From Acuticoccus sp039189655 (GTDB lineage: Bacteria > Pseudomonadota > Alphaproteobacteria > Rhizobiales > Amorphaceae): a stretch of DNA of 64,000 bases. Location: positions 10,311 to 74,310 of the forward strand of contig JBCCYN010000003.1 of NCBI GenBank assembly GCA_039189655.1, read 5' to 3'. Below are positions 1 through 7,953 of this stretch, piece by piece. Both the position numbers and the translations under genes were made by a program. Within the stretch, counting starts at the first letter, position 1. The number at the start of each line of letters is the position of its first letter. The notes beneath the pieces are model-generated. The model had not been told where the DNA came from. It ran no database searches and saw only the letters and a program-made list of their open reading frames with translations.

Positions 1-1
1 C

Positions 2-397
2 CCATTCATTGAACTGGGCGACCTGATGGCGGCCAAAGGGGCTGCGATCACCGGTCCGCTGGTTCAGGCGATGAACGCTGGGGCCCGGTTCGGCATCGTC
101 GGTGAACCCATCGCCACGACGGGCATGACGGCGGAAAGCCTAGCCGGTTCGAGCGGGCAGCTCTTGCTGGACGGAGCGGTGGTCGCCGAAGCGCCCGCAA
201 CGGCGCTCCTCGGTCACCCCCTGGACGCGGTGCTTTGGGTTGCTCAGGCCACAAACTCGCGCGGTATGGCGCTCAAAAAAGGCGATGTTCTAAGCCTCGG
301 TTCCCTTGGGCGCTTTCAGCTCGCCGCGCCGGGCGTGGTGGATGCAACCTATGAATTTGGTGACCTGAAAGGGGCCGCGAACGTTACGCTGGAGTAG
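2..397 (+). CDS. 2-keto-4-pentenoate hydratase/FAH-fold family protein, C-terminal part
   Basis: The 5' end lies outside the window; the frame is open from base 2 to TAG at 395-397, giving 131 residues. The sequence matches the C-terminal half of the MhpD/2-oxo-hept-3-ene-1,7-dioate hydratase family: an LMAAKGAAITGPLV stretch near the start, the conserved ATALLGHPLDAVLWVAQ helix, and a closing strand that says how the cofactor-bound form is built (GDVLSLGSLG). Such enzymes add water to 2-hydroxy-dienoates in aromatic ring meta-cleavage, or are FAH-fold decarboxylases. The metal-binding N-terminal part is not visible, so the exact activity cannot be judged. Its end overlaps the convergent sulfotransferase gene by 14 bp. 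Confidence 0.75.
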   Translation, partial: PFIELGDLMAAKGAAITGPLVQAMNAGARFGIVGEPIATTGMTAESLAGSSGQLLLDGAVVAEAPATALLGHPLDAVLWVAQATNSRGMALKKGDVLSLGSLGRFQLAAPGVVDATYEFGDLKGAANVTLE

Positions 398-1172
398 TGG
401 CTTCGTTTTCGCCGCCGGCCCCGGCCCCCGCCCCCGCGCCTTCACCTGGACCTGCGGGACGCTCATAGCCGATCTCGTTGTAGAGGAACCATTCGGCCTG
501 GATGAGCCGCTGCCGGGCGTCTTCATCGAGCCGCAATGGTATGGCCGGCGATGTGTTGGTGGGTTGTGAAGCGAGCAAATCGTCCGTGGCGGCATCGACG
601 TCGATGAGAAACGGTCTTAGCGGACCTCGGCAAAGCTCCATAAGGTCTTCTGAGAGCCGTTCCTGACGCACGAAAGCGCGCGGGAGTTTTCGCCTTCGAT
701 AGATTCGCACGACGTCTTGGCGGGTCTGCATCCTCCTCATCAGTCCCTTTGGCTTTGGGAGTGCGAGCGATAGGAACCGAAAGGTTTGAAAGCCATAGAC
801 CTCCGCGTTTTCACGACAGAACATGTATCCCAACAGTTCGGCATTTTCCGGCGCTAGAACGAAACGCAACCAGTCCGAAAAGAGTTCGCCATTCCCTGCG
901 TAGAGGCGATCGACTTCAGGGTTCTGTCGCACGAGTTCGGCGAACCGTCCGCGGCGCTTTCTCCCGAACCTGTAAAGGCTGCCATATTGGGATAGGGGAT
1001 TTCTAACAGAGATAAAGTAAAACTTACTTTCTGCCGTTACGTTTTCTTTGATGCTACCATGCCTGATGGTTTGGCCTGCCGGTAGCTTTATATGTTTTCG
1101 CAGAAAAGCACCGATGAAGGTTGAACCGGTCTTCTGCACATCAAGGTAACAAAAGGGCCCGAAATCTAGCAC
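384..1172 (-). CDS. sulfotransferase family protein
   Basis: A 262-residue protein with GTG start preceded by GAGGGGG. The N-terminal VQKTGSTFI is a sulfotransferase 5'-phosphosulfate-binding loop (around residues 13-21), and ISVRNPLSQYGS near residue 55 fits the 3'-phosphate-binding strand and helix, so PAPS is the expected donor. Membrane segments and a signal peptide are absent, so it probably acts in the cytoplasm on a carbohydrate or lipid acceptor, but no acceptor can be named. The last 20 residues are a low-complexity Gly/Ala/Glu run (GAGAGAGAGG), probably disordered. It is convergent with the hydratase fragment and 12 bp downstream of coaA on the same strand. Confidence 0.75.
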   Translation of the reverse strand: MLDFGPFCYLDVQKTGSTFIGAFLRKHIKLPAGQTIRHGSIKENVTAESKFYFISVRNPLSQYGSLYRFGRKRRGRFAELVRQNPEVDRLYAGNGELFSDWLRFVLAPENAELLGYMFCRENAEVYGFQTFRFLSLALPKPKGLMRRMQTRQDVVRIYRRRKLPRAFVRQERLSEDLMELCRGPLRPFLIDVDAATDDLLASQPTNTSPAIPLRLDEDARQRLIQAEWFLYNEIGYERPAGPGEGAGAGAGAGGENEATTPA

Positions 1173-1184
1173 CGCGCCCCCTCT

Positions 1185-2165
1185 TCAGATGCGCCGAAGT
1201 GCGACCTTGGTGATGCGATGTTCAGAGTCTTTGGCCAGCACAAGGTCGGCGCGAAGCTTCGTGGGCCCCACATTCTCCCGCAGGTTTTTGAGGTTTATAC
1301 TCTGCCAAAGTCCAAGCGCGGTGTTTTCGGCTTCGCCGTCCGAGAGGTGGGCGAACTTATGAAAGTATGAGCGAGGATCGGTAAAGCGACGCTGCTGCAG
1401 GCGCTTGAAACGGGTAATGTACCAGCGCTCCAAATCATCTTCGGCCGCGTCCAGATAGATGGAGAAATCAAAGAAGTCCGAAACGAACGGCACGCGGGGC
1501 CGCTCGAAGGACAGCCGGGTTGTCTGGAGGACGTTAAGGCCTTCCACGATGAGGATGTCCGGCTGATCGATGGTGAGGAGTTTGCCGGGCACCCGATCGT
1601 AGGTGAGGTGGGAGTAGACCGGGGCGGTCACGCACGGCTCGCCGGCTTTGATGTCCCGCAGGAATTTTATGAGGGCGTGGACGTCGTAGCTCTCCGGAAA
1701 ACCCTTTCGGTTCATGATCCCTTGGGATTCCAGATGAGCGTTGGGCCACAAAAAGCCGTCGGTGGTGACAAGATCCACCTTTGGCTGGTTCGGCCAGCGT
1801 CGGATCAGCTCCTGGAGAAGTTTCGCCGTGGTGGTCTTGCCCACCGCGACCGAGCCGGCGATGCCGATGATGAAGGGAACAGCCGCATCGTCGCGGCCAA
1901 GAAAGTTGTGCGTCGCCTGGTGAAGATTTTGGGTGGCCGACACGTAGTAGGTGAGGAGGCGCGATACAGGCAGGTAGATGGTCTCCACCTGCTCCGGCTC
2001 CACGCGGTCGTTAAAGCCCTGGAGGGCGACGACTTCGTCCACCGACAGGGGCATGGGCTGATCGGCACGCAGCTCTGCCCAATCGATTTCCGAGAAGACG
2101 TGGAATGGGCCGAAATCATCTGGGGCGCCGGGCGGCGCGCCCGTTCCGTCAAGCCGGGCGTCCAT
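1185..2165 (-). CDS. coaA: type I pantothenate kinase
   Basis: Phosphorylates pantothenate with ATP, the first committed step of coenzyme A synthesis. The 326-residue length is close to E. coli CoaA (316). The Walker A loop GIAGSVAVGKTT lies near residues 102-113, followed by the VTTDGFLWPNAHL segment that carries the catalytic Asp, the IVEGLNVLQ strand, and a C-terminal domain typical of the bacterial type I (prokaryotic P-loop kinase) enzyme. AGGAAA precedes the ATG. It is the last gene of the his block, 21 bp downstream of hisE, a position commonly seen in rhizobial genomes, so it is probably co-transcribed with hisE. Confidence 0.95.
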   Translation of the reverse strand: MDARLDGTGAPPGAPDDFGPFHVFSEIDWAELRADQPMPLSVDEVVALQGFNDRVEPEQVETIYLPVSRLLTYYVSATQNLHQATHNFLGRDDAAVPFIIGIAGSVAVGKTTTAKLLQELIRRWPNQPKVDLVTTDGFLWPNAHLESQGIMNRKGFPESYDVHALIKFLRDIKAGEPCVTAPVYSHLTYDRVPGKLLTIDQPDILIVEGLNVLQTTRLSFERPRVPFVSDFFDFSIYLDAAEDDLERWYITRFKRLQQRRFTDPRSYFHKFAHLSDGEAENTALGLWQSINLKNLRENVGPTKLRADLVLAKDSEHRITKVALRRI

Positions 2166-2186
2166 GGTATTTCCTGCTTCGTGGTG

Positions 2187-2513
2187 TCATGGCCTAAGGG
2201 GGCGGCTCGCCTTCTCCTCAAGTCCGGATTGCCCGGTGCGTTGCGACAGTTCTGCGAACACATCTGCCCACGTGAGGCCGCTCACTGCAAGAAGCACGGT
2301 AAGGTGAAAGACCACATCGGCGGCTTCTGCGTTAAGCGCTGATTTTTCGCCCTTTACAGCAGCGATGACCGTCTCGACGGCTTCTTCGCCAAATTTTTCC
2401 GCGCATTTGTCGACGCCTTTGGCCGCCAGCTCCCGGGTGTAGGATTTTGCGGCCTCGTTTTTCAGGCGGTCGTGCACGATGGCTTCAAGGGCTTCCACGG
2501 AAAAGTCAGCCAT
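2187..2513 (-). CDS. hisE: phosphoribosyl-ATP diphosphatase
   Basis: Second step of histidine synthesis: hydrolyses phosphoribosyl-ATP to phosphoribosyl-AMP and diphosphate. It is an all-alpha MazG-like protein; KFGEEAVETVIAA and the EAADVVFHLTVLLA helix hold the Glu/Asp metal ligands. I chose the ATG at 2513 (108 residues, MADFSVEAL) over the ATG at 2537: GAGGAA lies about 9 bp upstream, and this start overlaps the hisF stop by 8 bp, as in a coupled operon. The extra eight residues of the longer form lie inside the hisF end and match nothing in the family. HisI, which acts next, is not in this window. Confidence 0.94.
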   Translation of the reverse strand: MADFSVEALEAIVHDRLKNEAAKSYTRELAAKGVDKCAEKFGEEAVETVIAAVKGEKSALNAEAADVVFHLTVLLAVSGLTWADVFAELSQRTGQSGLEEKASRPLRP

Positions 2514-3294
2514 GGGCCATTTCCTCACCGAGCCCATCGAGGCGGACCGGAATACCGGCCCTGTGCATGTGGGTCTTCGCGTCGGCTATGGTGAAGGTGC
2601 CGAAGTGGAAAATGGACGCTGCAAGCACGGCTTCCGCACCCCCCTCCCGCACGGCATCCACCAGATGGTCGAGGGTACCGGCGCCTCCGGACGCGATCAC
2701 GGGGATGGTCACGGCATCGGCGACGGCGCGGTTGAGGTGATTGTCAAAGCCTTCCTTGGTGCCGTCCGCATCCATGGAGGTGAGGAGGATTTCACCGGCC
2801 CCGAACTCGGCCATCTGGCGGGCGAACGCCACGGCATCTATGCCCGTCGGCCGGCGCCCGCCATGGGTGAAAATCTCCCATCGACCCAGCTCCACCCGTT
2901 TGGCGTCGATGGCGACGACGATGCATTGGGCGCCGAATTTTTCTGACGCTTTCGCCACGAAGGTGGGCTCGCGCACTGCCGCGGTGTTGATGGACACCTT
3001 GTCCGCTCCGGCCAGGAGGAGGGCACGAATGTCGCCGATCTCCCGCACGCCGCCACCCACGGTGAGGGGCATGAAACAGCACTCGGCGGTGCGGCCCACC
3101 ACATCAAGGAGGATCGAGCGCTCCTCATGGCTCGCGGTAATATCAAGGAATGTGAGTTCGTCCGCTCCGGCGGCGTCGTAGGCTTGGGCGGCCTCCACGG
3201 GATCCCCCGCGTCAATGAGGTTTTGAAATCTGACGCCTTTTACCACGCGTCCCTCGGCCACATCGAGGCAAGGTATCACCCGCTTTTTCAGCAC
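2506..3294 (-). CDS. hisF: imidazole glycerol phosphate synthase, cyclase subunit
   Basis: A 262-residue (beta/alpha)8 barrel that joins ammonia from HisH to PRFAR, giving imidazole glycerol phosphate and AICAR. The N-terminus MLKKRVIPCLDV with the catalytic Asp11, the phosphate-binding VGGGVREIGDI loop, VVAIDAKR (equivalent to the catalytic Asp130 region) and IASGGAGTLDH are all present. The start is GTG and overlaps the hisA stop by 7 bp, which implies translational coupling. With hisH three genes upstream and hisA between, the whole PRFAR-to-IGP step is encoded together. Confidence 0.97.
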   Translation of the reverse strand: MLKKRVIPCLDVAEGRVVKGVRFQNLIDAGDPVEAAQAYDAAGADELTFLDITASHEERSILLDVVGRTAECCFMPLTVGGGVREIGDIRALLLAGADKVSINTAAVREPTFVAKASEKFGAQCIVVAIDAKRVELGRWEIFTHGGRRPTGIDAVAFARQMAEFGAGEILLTSMDADGTKEGFDNHLNRAVADAVTIPVIASGGAGTLDHLVDAVREGGAEAVLAASIFHFGTFTIADAKTHMHRAGIPVRLDGLGEEMAHG

Positions 3295-4028
3295 GAGGTA
3301 GCTCCCGCCCCGGTTGCGGCCAGCGCTGCGCTTGCGTCAACTCGCCCGTCATAGAGCGCCCGGCCGAGGATTGCGCCCTCCAATGTCGCAGCATCCGGCT
3401 GGGCGAGGCGGGCAATGTCGTCCATGCCCGAGAAACCGCCCGACGCGATCAGCGGCACGGAGACTTCTGTGGCAATTTTGAGCGTTTCAGAAAGGTTGAG
3501 CCCGCTCAGCATGCCATCGCGTCCAATGTCGGTGTGGACGATCGCAGCAACACCCGCGCCCTCGTAGCGCTGGGCAAGTTCGCTCGCGGCAAGGTCTGTG
3601 GCGTCCGCCCAGCCCTCCACCGAAACCCGCCCGTTTCGCGCATCGATCCCCACCACCACCTGCTCCGGAAAAGCCCGTGCCGCCTCGCGCACGAGGTCAG
3701 GGTTGCGCGCCGCTGCGGTGCCGAGGATCACTCGGCTCACCCCGCGTGAAAGCCAACCCTCTATGGCCGCCATGGTGCGGATGCCGCCGCCGAGCTGGAC
3801 CGGGCGATCGGTGTTTTTGAGAATGTCTGACACCGCCGACGCGTTGCGGCTGCCGCCTTCGAACGCGCCGTTAAGGTCCACCACGTGGAGCCACAAAAAG
3901 CCAAGCTTTGCAAAGCGGGCAGCGGTCTCCCCAGGGCTTCCATCGAAGACTGTGGCGCGGTCCATTTCGCCCTGCTCCAGCCGAACGCAGCGCCCGTCTT
4001 TCAGGTCGATCGCCGGAAACAGGATCAC
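3288..4028 (-). CDS. hisA: ProFAR isomerase (HisA)
   Basis: Isomerises ProFAR to PRFAR; a (beta/alpha)8 barrel homologous to HisF. ILFPAIDLKDGRCVRL holds the N-terminal catalytic Asp; VQLGGGIRT and the HTDIGRDGML segment with the second catalytic Asp are present, as is IASGGFSG. I prefer the GTG at 4028 (246 residues, MILFPAIDL), because it overlaps the hisH TGA as GTGA and has GGAG 8 bp upstream; the GTG at 4037 would add three residues and has no spaced ribosome-binding site. Confidence 0.96.
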   Translation of the reverse strand: MILFPAIDLKDGRCVRLEQGEMDRATVFDGSPGETAARFAKLGFLWLHVVDLNGAFEGGSRNASAVSDILKNTDRPVQLGGGIRTMAAIEGWLSRGVSRVILGTAAARNPDLVREAARAFPEQVVVGIDARNGRVSVEGWADATDLAASELAQRYEGAGVAAIVHTDIGRDGMLSGLNLSETLKIATEVSVPLIASGGFSGMDDIARLAQPDAATLEGAILGRALYDGRVDASAALAATGAGATSC

Positions 4029-4675
4029 GGCGACCACTCCAAAAAATTTCCGATGAGCGCAAGGCCGAGTTTTTGGCTTTTTTCCGGGTGGAACTGGGTG
4101 CCGACGATATTGGCGTCTCCGACCACCGCCGCGAAGGGCTCACCGTGATCGGAACGGGCAAGCACGGCGTCAGACTGCTCCGGTTCGATGACGTAGGAGT
4201 GCACAAAATAGGCGTGCCAGCCGTTGTCGCCCGTTGGTATGCCGGCGAGCACCGGATGGGGGCGAACCTCGCGAATGACGTTCCATCCCATGTGGGGAAT
4301 TTTTTGCGTCGCGTGAGCAGGCTCCAGCCGGCGCACATCGCCAGCAATCCAATCGAACCCCTTGGCGACTTTGTGCTCCAAGCCACGGGTTGCCAGAAGC
4401 TGCATACCCACGCACACCCCCAGCATCGGAACCGCACGATCACGCACGGCTTCCGTGAACGCCTGCACCATGCCCGGCGTATCGTTGAGCCCCGCCATGC
4501 AGTCGGCAAAGGCACCCACGCCCGGTAGGACGACGCGATCTGCTGCGCCCACTTCTTCAGGGTTGGCCGAGACCACGATGTCGCCGCTGAAACCGCGCTC
4601 GCGGGCGGCCCTTTGGAACGCCTTCTGGGCGGACCTCAGGTTGCCCGAGCCGTAGTCGATGATGACGACACTCAC
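4025..4675 (-). CDS. hisH: imidazole glycerol phosphate synthase, glutamine amidotransferase subunit
   Basis: A class I glutaminase that feeds ammonia to HisF. The start chosen is the GTG at 4675 (216 residues, VSVVIIDYGSGNLRS), which overlaps the stop of the upstream DUF2628 gene as GTGA and has GAGGGG just before it; the upstream ATG at 4729 adds 18 residues unlike the family. The nucleophile elbow is LGVCVGMQLLA, and the catalytic His-Glu pair is in QFHPEKSQ near the C-terminus. The PGVGAFADCM loop near residue 55 is also typical. Confidence 0.96.
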   Translation of the reverse strand: MSVVIIDYGSGNLRSAQKAFQRAARERGFSGDIVVSANPEEVGAADRVVLPGVGAFADCMAGLNDTPGMVQAFTEAVRDRAVPMLGVCVGMQLLATRGLEHKVAKGFDWIAGDVRRLEPAHATQKIPHMGWNVIREVRPHPVLAGIPTGDNGWHAYFVHSYVIEPEQSDAVLARSDHGEPFAAVVGDANIVGTQFHPEKSQKLGLALIGNFLEWSP

Positions 4676-5148
4676 CGCGGCCCCTCGGGAAATAACCCCA
4701 GGACGGGAGGCGTCGGGCGTGTGCCCCACGGCGCATAAGGGGTTTGCGGGTTTGGCTTGCTTGGCGGTGGGGGCGGGGCAAAGCGATCGTTATAGTATCG
4801 GCGTTCAGCGGTCTCGAACCGCCGGCCTTCCACCACGGCGACCAGTTGCCAACCCCTGCGCGCCAACGCCCAACGGCGCAGGCTTCTTGCCTCGAACCCA
4901 AACCAAAGCGTGAGGAGAAGCGAGACCGATCCGGCCGCGTTTTCCCCCAGGAATGCGACAGCTGCCCCGTTTGCCGCGCCGAACACCACCAGATAGGCGA
5001 TCAGCACGACGAACATCCCGTGGCTCAGCAACCACAGGGGACCGAAGAGGAAGGCGAAGAACGAAAAGCTGTCGCGCACAAAGATCGCCCGCTCCGCCCG
5101 CTGGTCGCCGGTGAACTTATCGTGCTCCCACACTGTCCAAACTGCCAT
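4672..5148 (-). CDS. DUF2628 domain membrane protein
   Basis: A 158-residue protein of the DUF2628 family, of unknown function. It begins MAVWTVWEHD, then has an RAIFVRDSFSFFAFLFGPLWLLSHGM segment split here by family convention into a motif and two to three hydrophobic helices (roughly residues 28-48, 51-66 and 72-88). A Pro-rich cytoplasmic tail of about 45 residues follows, with a run of six prolines. DUF2628 genes between hisB and hisH are a recurring arrangement in Hyphomicrobiales, and the GTGA overlap with hisH indicates co-translation. A role in histidine synthesis is not established. Confidence 0.85.
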   Translation of the reverse strand: MAVWTVWEHDKFTGDQRAERAIFVRDSFSFFAFLFGPLWLLSHGMFVVLIAYLVVFGAANGAAVAFLGENAAGSVSLLLTLWFGFEARSLRRWALARRGWQLVAVVEGRRFETAERRYYNDRFAPPPPPSKPNPQTPYAPWGTRPTPPVLGLFPEGPR

Positions 5149-5184
5149 GGCGTCTACTCCTTCGCCGCGTTCTGGCTGCTTTGT

Positions 5185-5778
5185 TCAGAGCGTGCCCTTG
5201 GTGGAGGGCAAGCCACCGTCGCCTGAAAACGCCACCGCACCCCGCAGTGCGCGTCCGACGCCTTTGAAGCAACTTTCGGCAATATGATGATCGTTTTCAC
5301 CATAGAGCGTCTCGATGTGAAGGGTGAGGCGACCGTTGATCGCCAATGCAGTGAAGAACTCGCGCACCAGCTGAGTGTCGAAGGTTCCGATCTTGTCGGT
5401 CTGGAAATCGGTGCGGAACACCATGAAGGGGCGACCGGAGATGTCGAGCGCCACCCGCGTCAGCGCCTCGTCCATGGGAAGGAACGCATGGGCGTAGCGG
5501 GCGATGCCGCGTTTGTCGCCCAGCGCCTCAAGGATGGCTTGCCCCAACGCGATCCCCACATCTTCCACCGTGTGGTGGTCGTCGATGTGGGTGTCGCCTT
5601 CGGCTTCGATCTTCATGCCTATGCCGGAGTGGTGGGCGAGCTGGTCCAGCATGTGGTCGAAAAAGCCCACCCCGGTGGCCATGGAAGACGTTCCGCCGTC
5701 GAGGTCGACGGACGCATTGATCGCGGTTTCGTTGGTCTGCCGGGTGATGCTCGCGCGGCGGTTGGGCATTTGGGTCAT
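5185..5778 (-). CDS. hisB: imidazoleglycerol-phosphate dehydratase
   Basis: Removes water from imidazole glycerol phosphate to give imidazole acetol phosphate. This is the 197-residue monofunctional form without the histidinol-phosphatase domain found in enterobacteria. The Mn-binding His-rich motifs are clear: GVGFFDHMLDQLAHHSG, DTHIDDHHTVEDVG and YGENDHHIAES, as well as the internal symmetry of the family. First gene of the minus-strand his block (hisB, DUF2628, hisH, hisA, hisF, hisE, coaA); its promoter should lie in the 81 bp between it and the divergent pyrF. Confidence 0.97.
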   Translation of the reverse strand: MTQMPNRRASITRQTNETAINASVDLDGGTSSMATGVGFFDHMLDQLAHHSGIGMKIEAEGDTHIDDHHTVEDVGIALGQAILEALGDKRGIARYAHAFLPMDEALTRVALDISGRPFMVFRTDFQTDKIGTFDTQLVREFFTALAINGRLTLHIETLYGENDHHIAESCFKGVGRALRGAVAFSGDGGLPSTKGTL

Positions 5779-5859
5779 AACGCGCGCCTGTTTAAGGCAC
5801 GGCGTCGGCGGTGTCAGCCGCGTTTTTGCATCGACGAATCATGCTATTCCTTCCGCCGT

Positions 5860-6585
5860 ATGCATTTCCCCCATGCCCACAGCCGTTTGTGCCTCGCCCT
5901 GGACGTCACTGACAGGAAAAAGGCCGAAGCGCTCATCCTCGCCACCGAAGGGTCGGTGGGGATCTATAAAATTGGCCTAGAATTCGCGATGGCGGGCGGT
6001 TTGGGGCTCGCCGCAGAGCTTGCCGCGGCCGGCCGCAGCGTTTTTTTGGACATGAAGCTCCTCGACATCGCCAACACCGTCGCCGGAGCGGTGCGATCGG
6101 CGGGCGCGCTGGGCGCGGACTACCTCACCGTTCACGCCTATCCCCAGGCGCTTGAAGCTGCCGTGGCGGCGCGCCCGCCGGGCCTTAAAATCGTCGCTGT
6201 CACGGTCCTCACGTCCCTCGACGATGGGGATTTGTTGCGGGCAGGATATGCGACGTCTTCGGCGGACCTGGTCGCAAAGCGCATTGGCGATGCTGCGGCG
6301 CTCGGGGTTGACGCTCTCGTGTGCTCCCCGAAGGAAGCGCCTGCGGCGCACAGTTCGGGCCTGTTGGTGATCACGCCAGGGGTCCGCCTTGAGAGCGACA
6401 CGGCCGGCGACCAGAAACGGATTGCGACGCCGGATGCCGCCATTGAAGCGGGGGCCGACATTCTCGTGGTCGGGCGGCCCATCACCGCGGCACCCGACCC
6501 TGGCGCTGCCGCTCGGCGTTTTGTGGAAGCCATCGGCGCCGGGCTTGAGCGCCGAAACCGGAGCCCTGCATCCGTCGGCTGTTGA
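5860..6585 (+). CDS. pyrF: orotidine 5'-phosphate decarboxylase
   Basis: Last step of UMP synthesis. The ATG at 5860 gives 241 residues, the normal length for the bacterial enzyme; the frame is open further upstream only because it runs antisense through hisB. LCLALDVTD is the first strand, FLDMKLLDIANTV carries the catalytic Asp-Lys-Asp set (DxKxxD), and ITPGV plus ILVVGRPITAA form the phosphate-binding end of the barrel. Transcribed divergently from hisB. Confidence 0.95.
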   Translation: MHFPHAHSRLCLALDVTDRKKAEALILATEGSVGIYKIGLEFAMAGGLGLAAELAAAGRSVFLDMKLLDIANTVAGAVRSAGALGADYLTVHAYPQALEAAVAARPPGLKIVAVTVLTSLDDGDLLRAGYATSSADLVAKRIGDAAALGVDALVCSPKEAPAAHSSGLLVITPGVRLESDTAGDQKRIATPDAAIEAGADILVVGRPITAAPDPGAAARRFVEAIGAGLERRNRSPASVGC

Positions 6586-6635
6586 CGCGGTCCATGGGTC
6601 GGTCACATTGGTGCAGGTCAGTGGTGGAGCGGCCC

Positions 6636-7259
6636 ATGCGGATAGTTCTTGCGATCCTCCTCACCCTTGTGGGTCTTTCTGCTGGACGGGCAGAGCCCCT
6701 CACTATCGTTGCCCTCGGCGACAGTCTCACCGCCGGCTTTCAGCTCGCTCCGGGTGCCGGTTTTCCGGCGCAACTGGAAGAGGCGCTTCAGGGGGAGGGG
6801 CTCGACGTCAAAGTGCTCGACGCGGGCGTTTCCGGCGACACCACCAGCGGTGGGCTGTCCCGTCTCGACTGGTCTGTGGGGGAGGAAGCAGACGCGGTGA
6901 TCGTCGCGCTTGGGGGAAATGATGCCCTGCGCGGCCTTGCCCCAGAAACGACCCAGGCCAACTTGACCGCGATCCTCGACCGCCTGGACGAGCGCGGCCT
7001 TCCCGTCTTGGTTGCTGGCATGCTCGCTCCGCCGAACCTCGGCGAAGACTATGGCGCGGCCTTTGCCAAAGTGTTTGCCGATCTTTCCTCGCGAGACATC
7101 GTTTTCTATCCATTTTTCCTGGAAGGGGTGGCGGCGAACCCCGCGCTCAACCTTCCCGACGGCATTCACCCCACCGCGGAGGGGGTTGCGGTGATGGTGC
7201 AAAACATCCTTCCCAAAGTGCGCGAGTTGGTTGCCCGCGCCGCCGACGGGGCGGCGTAG
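6636..7259 (+). CDS. secreted GDSL esterase/lysophospholipase (TesA-like arylesterase)
   Basis: A 207-residue SGNH hydrolase. The ATG at 6636 has GGAG about 8 bp upstream and gives a clear Sec signal peptide (MRIVLAILLTLVGLSAGRA); the more upstream ATG would hide it. Block I VALGDSLTAGF holds the nucleophile Ser; block III GGNDALRG gives the oxyanion Asn; block V DGIHPTAEG gives the catalytic Asp-His. Such enzymes hydrolyse esters, lysophospholipids or thioesters in the periplasm. It lies 50 bp after pyrF and just before a membrane protein gene. Confidence 0.9.
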   Translation: MRIVLAILLTLVGLSAGRAEPLTIVALGDSLTAGFQLAPGAGFPAQLEEALQGEGLDVKVLDAGVSGDTTSGGLSRLDWSVGEEADAVIVALGGNDALRGLAPETTQANLTAILDRLDERGLPVLVAGMLAPPNLGEDYGAAFAKVFADLSSRDIVFYPFFLEGVAANPALNLPDGIHPTAEGVAVMVQNILPKVRELVARAADGAA

Positions 7260-7264
7260 GAGCC

Positions 7265-7906
7265 GTGCGCATTTTCACGACCCTGGCCGCCATCGTCGGC
7301 GTTTTCGCGCTCGGGCTCCAATCCGCCATCACCATCGGAGAGTTTCTGGCCGAGGGTAAAACGGTCCTCGATGCCCTGTGGCGCCTCGTGCGTCAGTTCA
7401 CCATCTGGAGCAACGTCACGGTCACCGTGGTGATGGCGGCAGCGGCCATTGCGCCAAAGTCGTGGTTTACGGACATGCGCGTATGGCTCTTCGCCGTGCC
7501 GCCCCTCGTGATCACCGGGACGGTCTACTACACGCTCCTGAAATTTCGCTACGAGCCGGCGCCGTTCCACGTGCATCTGGCCCAGGACATGCTGCACGCG
7601 GCGATGCCCACCTTGAGTGCCCTTGCCTTCCTCAGCGCCAAGCACGGCGCTTTGAAGTTCAAGCATTTTGGCTGGGGGGCGCTGCAAGGGGGAATTTATG
7701 GCGTCTACATTCTGATCCGCGGTGCCTTTGAGGGAAGCTACCCCTACTGGTTCGTGAACGCTCCGGCGCTCGGCTGGTGGGGCTCCATCAAGAGCGCGGT
7801 CATGCTGATGAGCGCATTTTCGGTGGTTGCACTGATTTTCATTGCGATGGACAAAGCGCTTGCCCGCTTCGGTTCGGGCTTTGCCGGCAGGGCGCAACCG
7901 CGCTAA
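7265..7906 (+). CDS. Pr6Pr family membrane protein
   Basis: A 213-residue integral membrane protein with about six hydrophobic segments (roughly residues 3-23, 47-65, 74-92, 104-122, 137-155 and 178-198). The FTIWSNVTVTVVM stretch, the LLHAAMPTLSAL-like His in the fourth segment and the YPYWFVNAP motif between the last two segments match the Pr6Pr/FAR-17a (AIG1-like) family. Its function in bacteria is unknown. The start is GTG, 5 bp after the stop of the esterase gene, so the two are probably co-transcribed. Confidence 0.75.
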   Translation: MRIFTTLAAIVGVFALGLQSAITIGEFLAEGKTVLDALWRLVRQFTIWSNVTVTVVMAAAAIAPKSWFTDMRVWLFAVPPLVITGTVYYTLLKFRYEPAPFHVHLAQDMLHAAMPTLSALAFLSAKHGALKFKHFGWGALQGGIYGVYILIRGAFEGSYPYWFVNAPALGWWGSIKSAVMLMSAFSVVALIFIAMDKALARFGSGFAGRAQPR

Positions 7907-7953
7907 GTCGGCGCTCGCAACGCAGTCGCTACCCTTCCGGCAGGATTTTCCCC

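Noticed and set aside
5284..5859. Long plus-strand reading frame antisense to hisB leading into pyrF
   Set aside because: It is the open complement of hisB; pyrF starts at 5860 by family alignment and length.
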